Below, piece by piece: positions 30,290 through 41,463 of a stretch of DNA of 64,000 nucleotides (positions are counted from its first letter, which is position 1; every line of letters starts with the position of its first letter). The stretch is from positions 186,001 to 250,000 of the forward strand of contig CP145425.1 in assembly GCA_036867785.1 (NCBI GenBank), written 5' to 3'. This DNA comes from Plasmodiophora brassicae (lineage: Eukaryota > Endomyxa: Phytomyxea > Phytomyxea > Plasmodiophorida). Position numbers and translations under genes: made by a program. The notes below the pieces were generated by a model. The model was not told the origin of the DNA. It saw only the letters and a program-made list of their open reading frames with translations, and did no database searches.

Positions 30290-31884
30290 TCACCAATGTC
30301 GCAATACACGTTTATGCCGCATGAGGTCGTCGATTCGGTCGGCGTGTCGTTCCGCCCCGATCCGGATCACGTCCTCGAGCGCGCGCCGCTCCTGTTCCGC
30401 GTTGGCAACCTCGACCTGCAGGACGCGTGTCTCGTTGAGCGCGCGCTGGAGGTCAGCGTCAGCGGCGTCGACGTCGTGGAGGGCGCGGTCGAGGTCGCCC
30501 TGAACGGCCTCCTGGAGCCCACGCTCGATGTCGAGCTCCCGTCGCAGCCGGTCGACCCTCTAGGTGTGTGTGCGCGTCAGTTGACGATGCACAGACGGGA
30601 GGGGGTGGTCGCCACGACTGACCGCGCGCTCCACAGCGAGTTCGTCCAGTCGAGCCTGCCGTATCGCATCGGACACGTTCAGCGGAACGACCGCCTTGAC
30701 ATCGTCGTCGACGTCGTCGGCAACGCTGCCGCCGTCTGACGACGAGGACAGTGAGCTTGACGACGAGGACAGCAGCGTCGCTTGTGGAACGCTGCTGCGT
30801 CGTACTGAGATAGACGTTCGTGGGCCTGTCGTCTGCGTTCCCGCATCCCTCGTCGTCTTGGGGGACGCGGCACACGCGTTCTGCCCGATGCGTTGGACAG
30901 GGGAGCGCCTGCTGCCGCGCCTCGAGGGCATGCCGCTGCTGCTGCTGCTGCTGCTGGCCGACGATGTCGAAGGTGGCGCTGTCGTCCGGAGGTTGATGGC
31001 CGGATTCTCGAGGACGGGACGTCGCCTGCTGTGCCGCAACGTCGCGGTACTGTTCAGCGACGACGACGACGACGACGACGACAACGACGATAACGATTTC
31101 CGTCTCGACGATGCACGACGCGAATTGCTGTCGCCTTTCCGGAGCGTTCCGTTCGTCTCGGCGACGTGGCGGGCATCAGGTCGACCGTCGCGCGACGAGC
31201 TTCGTGACGAAGGCGCTGGGCTTGTCGTATCCGTTTCGACGTCGCACGTCGCAGGGCGTTTGGGCGTCGCCGACTGGTAAGACGTGGCCAGCGGCGACGA
31301 CGATGGTGCCGGTGCCGATGGGACAGCGGATCTGGTGGCAAATGGTTGTTCGCGGCGTACGCTGAAGAACGCTTTGTTCCACAGCAGGCGGTACCGTGTC
31401 GAGCAGTGTCTGACCCGCGCCCGAACGCGACCGACGTCAGGGATACGCTACCGAACGTTGAGCGCGATGTGCTGGCGACGGTGACGACGACGACGATGAT
31501 GACGTACCAGTGTGGACGGGAGACGACAGATGGTGCCATCGGTAGGCGGGTTCGTGTCGAACGGTACCAGCAGGCGCCGTTTCTGGACCTGGTCGAGGAG
31601 AAGGCAGGCGTACTTCGTCGTCTGGTCCTGAACGACGCCATCGTCGACAGACGCCTCTCGGACCTCCATCAGGTGCCGCACCTGGCCGCGTTCAGCGAAA
31701 AGAGGACCTTCGTTGCGCCGGCGATCACCACCGTCCTTACCCAGCGAACAACGACGAGCGCATCGCGAACCGGAACGTGTTCCGTAAACTCCTCGATCTC
31801 GAACACAATCTGCTCGAACTTGTTCTTCGCCTGCGCCGCCCTCGCCGTGGTACCCATTGTCCCGGCTGATCCGACGGTACGCAT
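30290..31884 (-). CDS. DUF4485-domain protein with serine-rich linker and C-terminal coiled coil
   Basis: Four exons (31884-31741, 31681-31452, 31409-30623, 30559-30290) give 476 residues. The first two exons carry a DUF4485-like domain: FEQIVFEIEEFTEHVPV, WVRHLMEVREASVDD, YACLLLDQVQKRRL and LVPFDTNPPTDG follow the family's order. A long Ser/Arg-rich linker with poly-Ser runs follows, then a heptad-rich coil (VDRLRRELDIERGLQEAVQ) ending VLRHW. DUF4485 is found mostly in animals and flagellated protists, in proteins linked to centrosomes or cilia, so a centrosomal or flagellar role is plausible (inference). Introns are 42, 59 and 63 nt. Confidence 0.75.
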
Positions 31885-32043
31885 GAACGGTCCACCTTAA
31901 CATTCGCTTCATCAGGGAATAACGCAGGCGCCCGCTCCATCGCCTACAGTATAACTCCTCCTATTAAGGTTCCTTCTAATCAGCCCTGGATGCTAAACCA
32001 AACCCGTTTATGACCCAAAAGGCTGGGTTTTTCATGCTCCAGA

Positions 32044-32136
32044 CTTACGCATTTCAAGGTCTTATTAGAAAGACTTACGCATTTCAGGGTCTTATTAGAA
32101 AGACTTACGCATTTCAGGGTCTTATTAGAAAGACTG
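32044..32136. repeat. Tandem repeat, 30-bp unit, about three copies
   Basis: The unit GACTTACGCATTTCAGGGTC-TTATTAGAAA recurs with period 30 (one A/G difference in the first copy) and runs into a shortened fourth unit, GACTGAATGCATTTCAG. The last nine bases of this fourth unit are the target duplication of the adjacent MULE, so the transposon inserted at the edge of this array. Confidence 0.85.
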
Positions 32137-32139
32137 AAT

Positions 32140-32148
32140 GCATTTCAG
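32140..32148. repeat. Target-site duplication of the MULE, left copy
   Basis: GCATTTCAG directly precedes the left inverted repeat and is repeated exactly at 35882-35890 behind the right one. Nine bases is the characteristic duplication length of Mutator-like elements. Confidence 0.95.
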
Positions 32149-32526
32149 GCGTGCGATTAAAATCCCTCATTCCACGGGCCGCGCCCCACACGGGGTTGCG
32201 CGCAAAATTTGCTGTGCGCGAGTGGGGTTCCCCGAAGGGCGAGTTGGGGGGAGTCGGGGGAGTCGGGGGAGTCGAGGTCTGAGGGAGGCGCCCAAGCGTC
32301 AGGGTGCTCCGTCTGTGAACGCTTGTTTGCGAGTCGCAGTTCGCTTAACAAGCATGCCCCGAGCATCGTGTCGTTTGCCCGTTCGATGGTAGCAGCAGAA
32401 AGTATGCGACTTCGGCATCTCTTCGCAATCACGTTTGCGACAAGCATCATTGGGTTATGGGATCGCTGAGCACTTCTAAATCGAATTTCCGATGCGATGT
32501 ACCCCAGAAGGTCCTCGTTAATGGTC
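32149..32526 (+). repeat. MULE left terminal inverted repeat
   Basis: It matches the reverse complement of 35475-35881 from GCGTGCGATTAAAATCCCTC to CCCCAGAAGGTC. This copy contains a decayed version of the transposase zinc-finger coding sequence (CSVCERLFASRSSLNKH) and a GGGGGAGTC triplet expansion missing from the right copy. Confidence 0.88.
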
Positions 32527-32688
32527 CATCTCCGACAGGTCTTATTCGCCTGGTCGTATCTTCTCCGCCTTTCTGACATACTGGAAGATCCACTCACGTG
32601 AGGTATCCACCGTCGAGTACACGTTCTAGACGGTTGACGAATTTCCGCCACGTTGCCACCATAGCATGCCAGGTTTATTTCAACAGCG

Positions 32689-33161
32689 CTATCTGGCACG
32701 GAACTCCGACCAAATCATTGACTCCAGCAGTGCCTCGTCGATGATGTGATCCGGTGGTATAAGCGGCATTTCCATTGGACATCCACCAAAGTGGGTTTCA
32801 TTGACTGCGAGGCCGACAGCCTCGCACCTGTCGCATCGGATCTCACCGCCCCGAGCACGGTTGTACTCTCTTTGACGACGGACGAGCTCGGCAACGTAGC
32901 TGTTGTACCTGCGAGACGATTCTGCATCATTGCACATCGGTATAGGTACCGGCGGCAGAAGACCAACGCCAGTATTCGCTGCATAAGAACCAACCGTATC
33001 AGTTGGGTACCGAAAAGGCAAATAATGGGTAACTGACGATCGAAGTCGACGTGTCGCCACTCATACTGGTCATTGCGCACCTCGTCATTTGCTGCTGGTG
33101 ACGCTTCGCCACTTTCTGATCCGACAGCCATGATCAGCGACAGACACATTGTAGGCTCCAA
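32689..33161 (-). CDS. Second small reading frame inside the MULE
   Basis: Two overlapping minus-strand frames read like protein: MAVGSESGEASPAANDEVRN at the start and, in the other frame, SRRYNSYVAELVRRQREYN followed by IRCDRCEAVGL with paired Cys, ending SMIWSEFRAR. A short intron or frameshift near 33060 would join them. It could be an accessory protein of the element or the last exon of the transposase. Confidence 0.4.
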
Positions 33162-33246
33162 GCAGTCTCCGTTATACCTCGGAGTTGAACGAGACTAGCA
33201 TCTGTGTTCAGACCAAATGTCAATGAAGGATATCTAAACAGAATGG

Positions 33247-35836
33247 TTACGGAGACAGACCTTCATTTGGCTGCAACATCTTCGACAGAATGGACGCAGT
33301 CTCCTCATCGGTCGGGCCCGACAATCCACGATGCCGTTTCCTGTTAGTGTCTGCTTTCTTCTTTGCAGGAAAACGTATTTGCCGTTCAAAACCTGCACGA
33401 GAACCAACACGCTCCTTGTCAACACCGTTGAAGCACGGGGCGGCACGAAGACGATTGCAGGCTTCTGATGCAGCTGTTACTACGTTGGGTAATGCATCAG
33501 CCAAATCCCGTAGTGCAGCTAACTGCTCATGGGTGCAAGGTCCAGATGATTCCAACATGGTCGACATCGACTGGATTCGGAAACCCAACTCCTGCGCCGA
33601 ATAGTAATTCAATACTCGCGATTAGAACATTTGTCTTGGTACCTTGTAGTGTCGATAAATACTCATCCCGAGCCTCAGATGCTCGGTCTCTGCGATGCCG
33701 TCGTCAGGTGCCGGCAAAGAATGATCGTGCATTAGCTCGCCCTCTTGATGCGGAACGTCATCAGCATGTTCGCCGTCATCTGCCGGCGATTCTCGGGAAT
33801 CGATGATTGAAATGCTGACTGGTGCTTGCCGGTGCTCTTGTGTGGTAATCGTATCAGGATGCCAACATCCCAAGGCGAGTCCGGTCGCCAGTATGTGCTT
33901 GCATGTTTCTCCCGAGTGATAGTCGGCGCATTCGCATGAATGTGAGTGTCGACAGACTCCACAAATGCGAAACGCCTTGCAAGCATCGAACGGTTGAGAC
34001 GCTTCGTCCTCGGAAGATTCCGACCGGTCTTCGTCGCCGTAGATAGCAAAACGGTGCCCTAAGAAGCTCAGATGATGGGAATATGAAGGTAAGACTCTAA
34101 GCGGCCACATACGCTGGCAGGAACTTGAAGGTCCGATCTGGGCGACGACGTATGCTTTGTCGCGATTACTACCTCGAACGGACCAGGTTTGGCCGGATAA
34201 CTGTCCCACCGCGTCGCGACTGATCGTGAGTGCTGAATGTATCCGACTGCGAAGCCGTCTACTGCAGCCTCGACGATCAAATGCAGTCCCCTTTCTGTAT
34301 ATGACCGCAAATAAGTACCAGCCATTGGGGTCTCTTTACGACAGACACCTACAGTCGATACTGAAAAACAAGGTCCTTAACAAGACGCTTCAAAGCACGA
34401 AGTAGGAGCAGGACACGACGACATCGTTTGCCATGCAGGTACACGTACTTAAGAACTCGATGGAAGGCCTCCGGATGAGCAGTGGTCCCAGGTAGTTCAC
34501 AATGTCGGTAGCATATTGCCCACATCTCTTTGCGGGGAATATAGTACTTCTCGAAGTAGGTCTGCATCGCAACAATTAAATACACAATACTTGGAGAAAT
34601 ACCATAGAGAGCCACTGATACCCTGAAGTCTGCAGCTGCGTCTTCGTCCCGTAGTGACGACATGAATGCGCAGAGAGCTTGCTCGAACTCTGGAACGGAA
34701 CGGATGCGCCTAAGAACGCATAACTCTTTATAGACCCTAAGCCGAACACCTTGATCCCGAATTTTCTCTCTACACTGCACACAAGTCAAGAAGGTAAAAA
34801 GTGTAATGATATGAGAGAACAAACCTGACGTCTCCAATTCTTATCAATATGCCATATGCATAATATGTGGTTCTTCAGCGTCGGAAACACCGATCGAGCG
34901 ACGTTCCAGCAGACATTATCGTCGTCCGAAATCATTGTCGTTGGAGCAAAGGACTCAGGGAGGCGAGACTGAAATGTTATCAGTATACGTACCGAATTTA
35001 GGAACTGTTGTCGTAGGTGCAAATTACCTTTATAACGTCGAACATTGGTCGGATAAATGACTCACTCACTCCTGAACTCAGACAGAAACACACTGGCAGG
35101 CCACTGTTGGTGTCTTGGTCAACGACCAGGATCGTTGTCAACAGGAACCCGTGCATCGTCAATTGATGAGTTGCATCTATAGCAATAAGGCTATTTCCGA
35201 AACGCAACAGCAAATCTCGCTGCGCCTTCGTCATGAGAACGAGAAAGAAATCGTCCATCTTAAGTGGTAAACTGTCGTCGCCGATTCCGCATGCTGACAC
35301 CAACAAGTTATTCGGAAATATTATCGACTAACTAACACGTCAAACGTACGTTTGTAATGCAGCACCGGATCCCATGAGCAATCGCTCGACCGAAGTTCTC
35401 GCAAATAATCGTCTGTTGCTGTAGCGTCGTCCGACGCTATGCCCTTCTTTCTCTCGAGACTTGCTTGGATGGCCATTAACGATGACCTTCTGGGGAACAT
35501 CGCATCGCAAAGGTCGCATCGGAAATTGGACTTAGCAGTGCTCAACGACCCCATACCATGATGATGCTTGTCGCGGACGTGGTTGCCAAGAGATGCCGAA
35601 GTCGCATAAGTCCTGCCGCAACCATCGAACGGGCAGACGACACGATGCTCGGCATGCGTCTTGGCATGCTTATTAAGCGAGCTGCGACTCGAAAACAGGC
35701 GTTCACAGACGGAGCACTGTAACCCTGACGCTTGGACGCCTCCCTCAGACATCGGAAACCACAAGACACGAGCCTCGACTCCCCCCAACTCGCCCTTCGG
35801 GGAACCCCACTCGCGCACAGCAAATTTTGCGCGCAA
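33247..35836 (-). CDS. MULE transposase, multi-exon, with C2H2 and SWIM zinc fingers
   Basis: Minus-strand pieces in order: 35836-35321 with two C2H2 fingers (CSVCERLFSSRSSLNKHAKTH; CPFDGCGRTYATSASLGNH) and a third lacking its His; 35306-34998 with the catalytic core start (LIAIDATHQLTMHGFLLTTI); 34960-34786 with FPTLKNHILCIWHIDKNWRR; 34780-34349 with AICYRHCELPGTTAHPEAFH; 34209-33622 with a SWIM finger (CECADYHSGETCKHI); and 33612-33247, a polar C-terminal part. Short GT-AG introns fit some joins (for example about 35330 and 34985). I did not resolve all borders, so interruptions may exist. MULE transposases cut and paste via a DDE active site. Confidence 0.8.
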
Positions 35837-35881
35837 CCCCGTGGGGCGCGGCCCGTGGAATGAGGGATTTTAATCGCACGC
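35475..35881 (-). repeat. MULE right terminal inverted repeat
   Basis: Mirror copy of the left repeat. It includes the intact first exon of the transposase with C2H2 fingers, so coding sequence and repeat overlap. Confidence 0.88.
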
Positions 35882-35890
35882 GCATTTCAG
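35882..35890. repeat. Target-site duplication of the MULE, right copy
   Basis: GCATTTCAG, identical to 32140-32148. Confidence 0.95.
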
Positions 35891-37287
35891 GGGGTCTGGA
35901 CAGACTGAACGCGGTGATTGGACAGTGTTTTTGTCGGTGTACCGGGAGCGATACCTTTGACGTACTGAGTCGCTGGTTCGGACGATGTCGGCCGAATGTA
36001 TTGCGCGTATGCGAGAGCTGTCCACACTCCTTAGCGAAGGCGTCCTTACCGAGGACGAGTTTCGCTCGATGGAACAAGCGATCATCGGTGAACTCAGGCG
36101 AGGCGATCCGCCCACCGTTTCGCGATTGTGTTATGACAAAGGTGCAATGCATCTGAAAAATCACACTCAACTGTCGACAGAAAATGCACTGCAGCTTGCT
36201 TCGCCAGACCCAGCTTCGAAGGCTGAAGCCAGAGCAGAGCCGTCACGAGCATCTTCCAGTACGTGTATGCCTGACAGCGTCCTTGCGTTGTGTTATTCAT
36301 GGTAAAGTGCGAACAATAGGCATATCTCATGCAAGTGGAACATCCCACTCAAGCGCAAGCAGAATATCGCAGTCGTCTCTGCACAAGGTCTTCGGCGCGG
36401 GGCTTCTGAAGTCGAAGACTTCAGGAAACACCTTCGTGTCACCCCGGTGTCCAGACTTCGTGGATGATGTGCTGACGTGCACGACGTGCAAGAAGCGGTG
36501 CAGAACGAAACAGGCTTATATTCAACATGTTAAATTGCACCTGCCCGAGAACGCCAAAGGTACACTTCGTCCTGTCAGCTGCAAGGCGCATCGTAAGTAT
36601 TTCGTGCACAGATGCCGAAACGGACGACAACCGGCAAACCCCGCCTCGTCGTGGATGTGACAAACGACGGCGGAGCGATTTCGCGTTCAATGCCAATTTT
36701 CTGGACGAGATCGCTGAGGAGGAGCAGCAGACCGGGAAGAAGTTCCTCGTATCTGTGGCGGTTGACGATATCGCGACTTCCTCTGGTCTCTCAACTACCT
36801 AGTACTGTGTTGCGCTGGGTCAACTTAGAAAAAGTATACCCGGTCCAAGGCTGCCGACGATAAAGGCATGACCAGAAAGACTACATTCAACCGGTTCTGG
36901 TTGACTTCTCTTCGGCAACTCGAGGAGCGTCGACAGACGAGGTTGCAATGTGCCTCCAACTACAGTTTGCGAACCTCGTGCTTATCTTTCCACAGGGTAT
37001 AAGGTCAAGAAGTGCCGGGTGATTCGCCAAACCAGAAGAATCCGCAACATGCCTGGTGTTGTTGACTCCTTGCATGCCTCCAGCATCAAGCTGTCGAAAT
37101 CCTGGTACTACTCAGGGTTCATCGAACGCCACGGATTCTCGATCAAGCGGTCGAACAACCTCAAGAAATGCGATTCGAACGCGCACAAGCCGGCGATAAT
37201 TCAGTTCCACCAACAACTGTGGGAACAACACGAAACAAAACCAATCCCACCCTCATCGCTCTTCAACTTCGACCAGGTATCAAAGAG

Positions 37288-37798
37288 GATTCCGATGCTC
37301 TAACAGTTCGCTAACATTGTCTCACATCGAGGTCCCTCTCCCGTTTGTATGCGAAGATGATAAACGTACGCTTGACGATAAGGGTTCAGAAAGGGTCAGG
37401 GTCCGACAATTTGGACGCGCACAAGGATCCTCGGTTCCAGTCGGCGATTTCGCCGCTGGGCAGGTTGATGTATTTCCCACCGAATGTTACAGACCTCGTG
37501 CAACCAGGTATATCGCACTGTCGTTGTATCTCTGCCTATAGATACTGACTCCTGTATCAGGTGACACGGGACTAGGGCGAATGATGAAATATTCGATTGC
37601 GAATGCTCTGGACGCTGAGCTCGGGAATGCTGCGTTCGACTCCAAATGGACAGACGGATCGTCCACTGCTGCCGAGCGTCGTATTCTGATAACCTAGTGG
37701 GTTGGCGACGTCTGGGAGAGGCTCTGCCGTGAGGGGAAGATGTACCGGTATTTCGAAAAGACAGGATGCATGCTTGGCACTACGTCCCCCTCGCTGAG
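37288..37798 (+). repeat. Long inverted repeat, left arm
   Basis: The arm spans the end of the Tigger transposase from GATTCCGATGCTCTAACAG to CCCCCTCGCTGAG and matches the reverse complement of 37996-38373. It contains about 100 bp (around 37395-37490) and about 15 bp (around 37505) that the right arm lacks. Confidence 0.88.
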
Positions 37799-37995
37799 CG
37801 AAATCTCGATCCAAGGGGCTGAAGGATTACGTCTTTGTGCCACCTACACGATTCACCGTTGACGTCGAGTCCGAGTCGGAGATCGAGAGCACCACCTCTG
37901 ACGAGAGCAATGATGAGGACAGCGGTGTCGTCGTCGTGAACTCGCACCAATTGCCCCTCCACAGTAGGTACAGCTACGTCTAATAGTTCCGGAGG

Positions 37996-38373
37996 CTCAG
38001 CGAGGGGGTCGTGGTGCCAAGCCTGCACCCTGTCTTTTCGAAATACCGGTGCATCTTCCCCTCACGGTAGAGCCACTAGATTATCAGAATACGAAGCTCG
38101 GCAGCAGTGGACGATCCGTCTGTCCATTTGGAGTCGAACGCAGCATTCTCGAGCTCAGCGTCCAGAGCATTCGCAATCGAATATTTCATCATTCGCCCTA
38201 GTCCCGTGTCACCTGATACAGGAGTCAGTACCGATAGGCAGAGATACAACGGGTTGCACGAGGTCTGTACCCTTTCTGAACCCTTATCGCCAAGCGTCCG
38301 TTTATCACCATCGCATACAAACGGGAGAGGGACCTCAATGTGAGACGATGTTAGCGACCTGTTAGAGCATCGG
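37996..38373 (-). repeat. Long inverted repeat, right arm
   Basis: Inverted partial copy of the left arm, starting 13 bp after the transposase stop; arms are separated by about 197 bp. RNA across it would fold into a hairpin of nearly 380 paired bases. Confidence 0.88.
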
Positions 38374-39057
38374 GAATATCTCGCTGACCGATGTTAGCTT
38401 GGCCTGGCGGTGGCCCAGCAGCATGCGCATGTCTCTCTTGTGGTTCCGAACCGACCGCGCCCACAGTGCTCTGTCTGAGCAGCGGCAGCAATAGCATATG
38501 GCGAGCCTCTGCTGGAGAACCAGCGTCGTATACTGCTGATTGTGTGACGGGCGCTCCCCGGGAAGGACACTCGCAGTGGGCAGCGAGTTGCCGATGACTG
38601 CCCAGTCCTAATACCATGGCCTCGTCGTCGAGAATACGGTACCATAACGCCAGGACGAGTACCTAGACTAGTGTGAAACGGCATAACCACACCTGGATAC
38701 CCGGGAGACGTTTGGTGAAGCTCGCCAAGACGGCAGGCGCCTCGACTGGTGAGAGCCGGAGTACGATCAAGCACCTGACCGAGCGCCAGAACACGTCCAG
38801 GCTATACCGAGTCAGGAAGTCGACGAACGCGTTTCGGTGCCAGTTCCCGCGAACCGAGTGATGGCATCAAGGAAGGTACGTATAGCATGCCATTGGCAAT
38901 ATTACTCGGTACCAGGTAATCTAAGAGAGCTAAGTCTTACCAGAATCAGGGGGCATGTCGTTGCCTCCGACCCTGCTCCTCCCGACGCGTATCCGCTGCG
39001 GCCAGGAGAAGTTGTATGCACATTTGCCATAGAGTAATATTGGATCGTAAAGGGGGG
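38374..39057. other. No recognised gene
   Basis: Neither strand gives a smooth protein, and it does not continue the Tigger copy. It probably holds the 3' end of the TauE-like gene. Nothing else noted. Confidence 0.45.
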
Positions 39058-40920
39058 TTAGCATGGAGACGACAACGCGAAGAAATCCTGTCCCGCCTTC
39101 ACCTGCTGGACGGTGGACAGCACGCCGCTGACGGTCATCATGCAAGTCGCCGCGCCGATGACCACGGCAATGGCGATCACGATGAACGACGTCCGGTTGT
39201 ACTTCCGAACTAGGAACATAAACACGAGCTGGCCTACCAGCGTAGACAGCAAGCCGACGAAGAAGTACCAGACCGCGTACGACACGATTAGGGATCCTAA
39301 CCCCACAGTCAGCCGAGGAGCGAGCAGAAACGCAACGACGACAGCGCGCGCGCCCTACCGAGAGTCGCATACAGAACAATGGCGGACGACGCGGTGAGGA
39401 ACTATGGGACGCCTGCTCAGTGCTGGTTCACCGTGATAAACGCGGCACATACGACGGCCATGGCGGAGGTAGCCGCTACCACTTGATGGGGCATCTTCAG
39501 CTCGATCAGCAACGGGCCCAGAATCATGCCTGCACAACGCATGCGGCAAGGGCGTTAGGCGGAGCGTCGGGAACAGGTAAGCGACTATGTGATCAACCTA
39601 CCACCGCCGATACCGACCAAACCTCCCAGGAGGCCGGCCACAGCCGACATGAGGGGATACAGATATATCGACCGGCTGGTCCACACGATATCCGACGGCT
39701 GCTTGCAACGTCAGCAACGTGGCCGGTGGGAAGGCAGGATGACAGAGGCAAACCCTGGGTTTCCATCCGCACGCCAGCTTACGCTCTGTACGAGCCGCAT
39801 AGACGCGACCGATGGCAACCGTCAGAGCGGCCAGTACGACCAGGGAGGACACGGTGACGGCCCAGTATGCGGACGAGCAGGCGGCGATACCGAACAGGGA
39901 CGAGGCTGCATGCATATCAGATGACTACTGGCCGGCCACAGGTGACCGGGTCGCCTTACACCCGCGTCGGCTCGACTTGAGCAACTGGACGGCGAGGACA
40001 ACCAGCCAGATCCCAACGATGGCGGCCTTCTCGCCGACGGTCGACAGGTCCTTCTTCAGCAAGAGGCCCAGCTCAGGAGACGGGTCCGCCTCGGGTTGAC
40101 TCGCAGACCGCAGCGACGAATTGCTGACCTGGGCCATGGAGACTTGCAACGCATACGGGCGTCTCTCTCGTTCCCATGCAGCACGAGCTTTCATCGTCGT
40201 CCGGAACGTCGTATAGCCGAGCGCGACGAGCAGAATAACGATAATGACCCACGTAGGGAACACAACGTTCAGGATGACACCAACCGACGTCCCTGCGTCG
40301 AAGCGTCAACAGAGGGAACGGGGAACGACGACCAGCACTGCAGTGTACCTGCCAGCAGCATGGGCGTGAACATGACGGTGACTGAGTAATCGATCAGCGG
40401 TCGTTCGTGAACAATCGGGTGCTTTTGTCCGATGTTGAAGGCCATGTTGACGAGCGATCCTCCAAAGATGATGGACTGCGAGATCGGGATGGCCTGCTTT
40501 GTCGACATGCCGACGATAAGTACGAGAACCGGGACGAATATGCCACCGCCGCCTGCACCACCGCCAGAGGTTGACAAGGCATGCTGTGTCCCTGCGAACA
40601 GTGCCCTATGTACCTAGACCACCACCGGCGGCCAGAGCAGCGCCAACGAACACGGCAACCGTCCCCAGCGTATCGTCCATCGGTCGGAAATCGTCCAAGA
40701 CCGACCTGACGACGCACGCGCCAGCCTTGCACAGATGAAAGGCCCCGCACTGATCGTCGTTCGCGCATGATGCCGACCCGGTCACCAGCAGACACGCCAG
40801 GACAAAGGCCGACGGCAGCACGTGTCGTCGTAAATTAGCATCATGCCGGCGATGACGTCGGCGTTCCACGACGCAGCAGCGGTCCGCGCAGAGGGACGCC
40901 AGGCCGTACTCCAGGCCCAT
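39058..40920 (-). CDS. TauE/SafE-family membrane transporter with lumenal Cys-rich N-terminus
   Basis: At least six or seven exons on the minus strand. Exon 1 (40920-40614) has a hydrophobic signal (FVLACLLVTG), a Cys-rich stretch (CANDDQCGAFHLCKAGACV) and the start of membrane helix 1. Exon 2 (40552-40349) has GGGGIFVPVLVLIVGMSTKQ, the TauE signature. Exon 3 starts at 40292. Later exons give the second TauE half: PLMSAVAGLLGGLVGIGGG, MILGPLLIELKMPHQVVAAT and a final pair of helices (VWYFFVGLLSTLVGQLVFMF). TauE/SafE proteins export sulfite or other organosulfur anions in bacteria; eukaryotic members are less known. The exon around 39310-39410 is uncertain. Confidence 0.88.
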
Positions 40921-41463
40921 GACGAGCGTGTACCGCGGGGAGTTCGTGAATGAGCAACGCAGTTACAGCATGCGCAAGTCTCTGGTGAGTGGTGACGCAT
41001 CACGCGACGGCACGTGCTGTGCGGCGAGTTACTGTCCGCGAGCGCGTGCTGTTTGCTTCAGGAGCGTCTCTTTATTTATCGCGATGCCGATGAGGCGATG
41101 GTTGCGGACCAAGGAGCGCCCTCGGACAACAAACTCAACAACATGAAACGTTTGTATCGGGAAACCAGCCTCTTGTCATGGGGTCCGAGTCAGGGTTAAC
41201 TGTGCGTCCGCATCAACAGCGTCAGCGATTCGGCTCCAAGTCTAGGTAGCTCTGACTGGGAGAGCCGGTCCATGCGTGCCGCGCGACTGCCAACGCGACT
41301 GTGACTGCAACTGCGACTGCCTGTGACTGAGCGCCACTGGGGAGCTCACTCCGCCGCCCACTGCGCGCACTATAACGTGAGAGCCGTTCACGTGAATGAG
41401 AGACCTTCGACTCTGCGCACTGTGAGAGAGCCCGAGCAGGCCGCGGGGCGTGTCGCTCGCGTA
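40921..41463. other. Intergenic with a short GACTG-rich simple repeat
   Basis: At about 41284-41332 a GCGACTG/TGACTG simple repeat occurs. No gene recognised. It lies between divergent genes and should contain their promoters. Confidence 0.5.

Larger units (their letters stand above)
32149..35881. mobile_element. Mutator-like DNA transposon (MULE) with complete ends
   Basis: 3733 bp bounded by inverted ends beginning GCGTGCGATTAAAATCCCTC on both sides and by an exact 9-bp target duplication. Terminal inverted repeats are about 0.4 kb long. Inside, on the minus strand, is a MULE transposase (C2H2 fingers, DDE-type core, SWIM finger) and a second small reading frame near the left end. The exact duplication suggests a fairly recent insertion. 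The two inverted repeats differ by substitutions and small indels, which is more than expected if their ends were homogenised at insertion. Whether it can still move cannot be told. Confidence 0.93.
35985..38373 (+). mobile_element. Decayed Tigger/pogo-like DNA transposon with fold-back tail
   Basis: Plus-strand pieces follow the Tigger transposase order: a C2H2 finger (CTTCKKRCRTKQAYIQHVKLH split over 36478-36540), a helix-turn-helix-like region near 36850, the CENP-B-type part (KSWYYSGFIERHGFSIKR), the start of the DDE core (IPPSSLFNFDQVSK), GRLMYFPPNVTDLVQP before the last catalytic region, and a C-terminal WVGDVWERLCREGKMY...FEKTGC with an acidic tail ending at the TAA at 37981. Most of the DDE core between 37303 and 37440 is missing and several frame changes and stops occur, so it is dead. 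A short SHOCT-like frame (35985-36305) may be its N-terminus or unrelated. Terminal repeats were not found. Confidence 0.7.

Noticed and set aside
32044-32136. Tandem 30-bp repeats as a CRISPR array
   Set aside because: Units are contiguous with no unique spacers, and the surrounding genes are eukaryotic with introns.
36184-36660. Host C2H2 zinc-finger gene
   Set aside because: The finger is followed in order by helix-turn-helix and Tigger-type core pieces, so it belongs to the decayed transposon.
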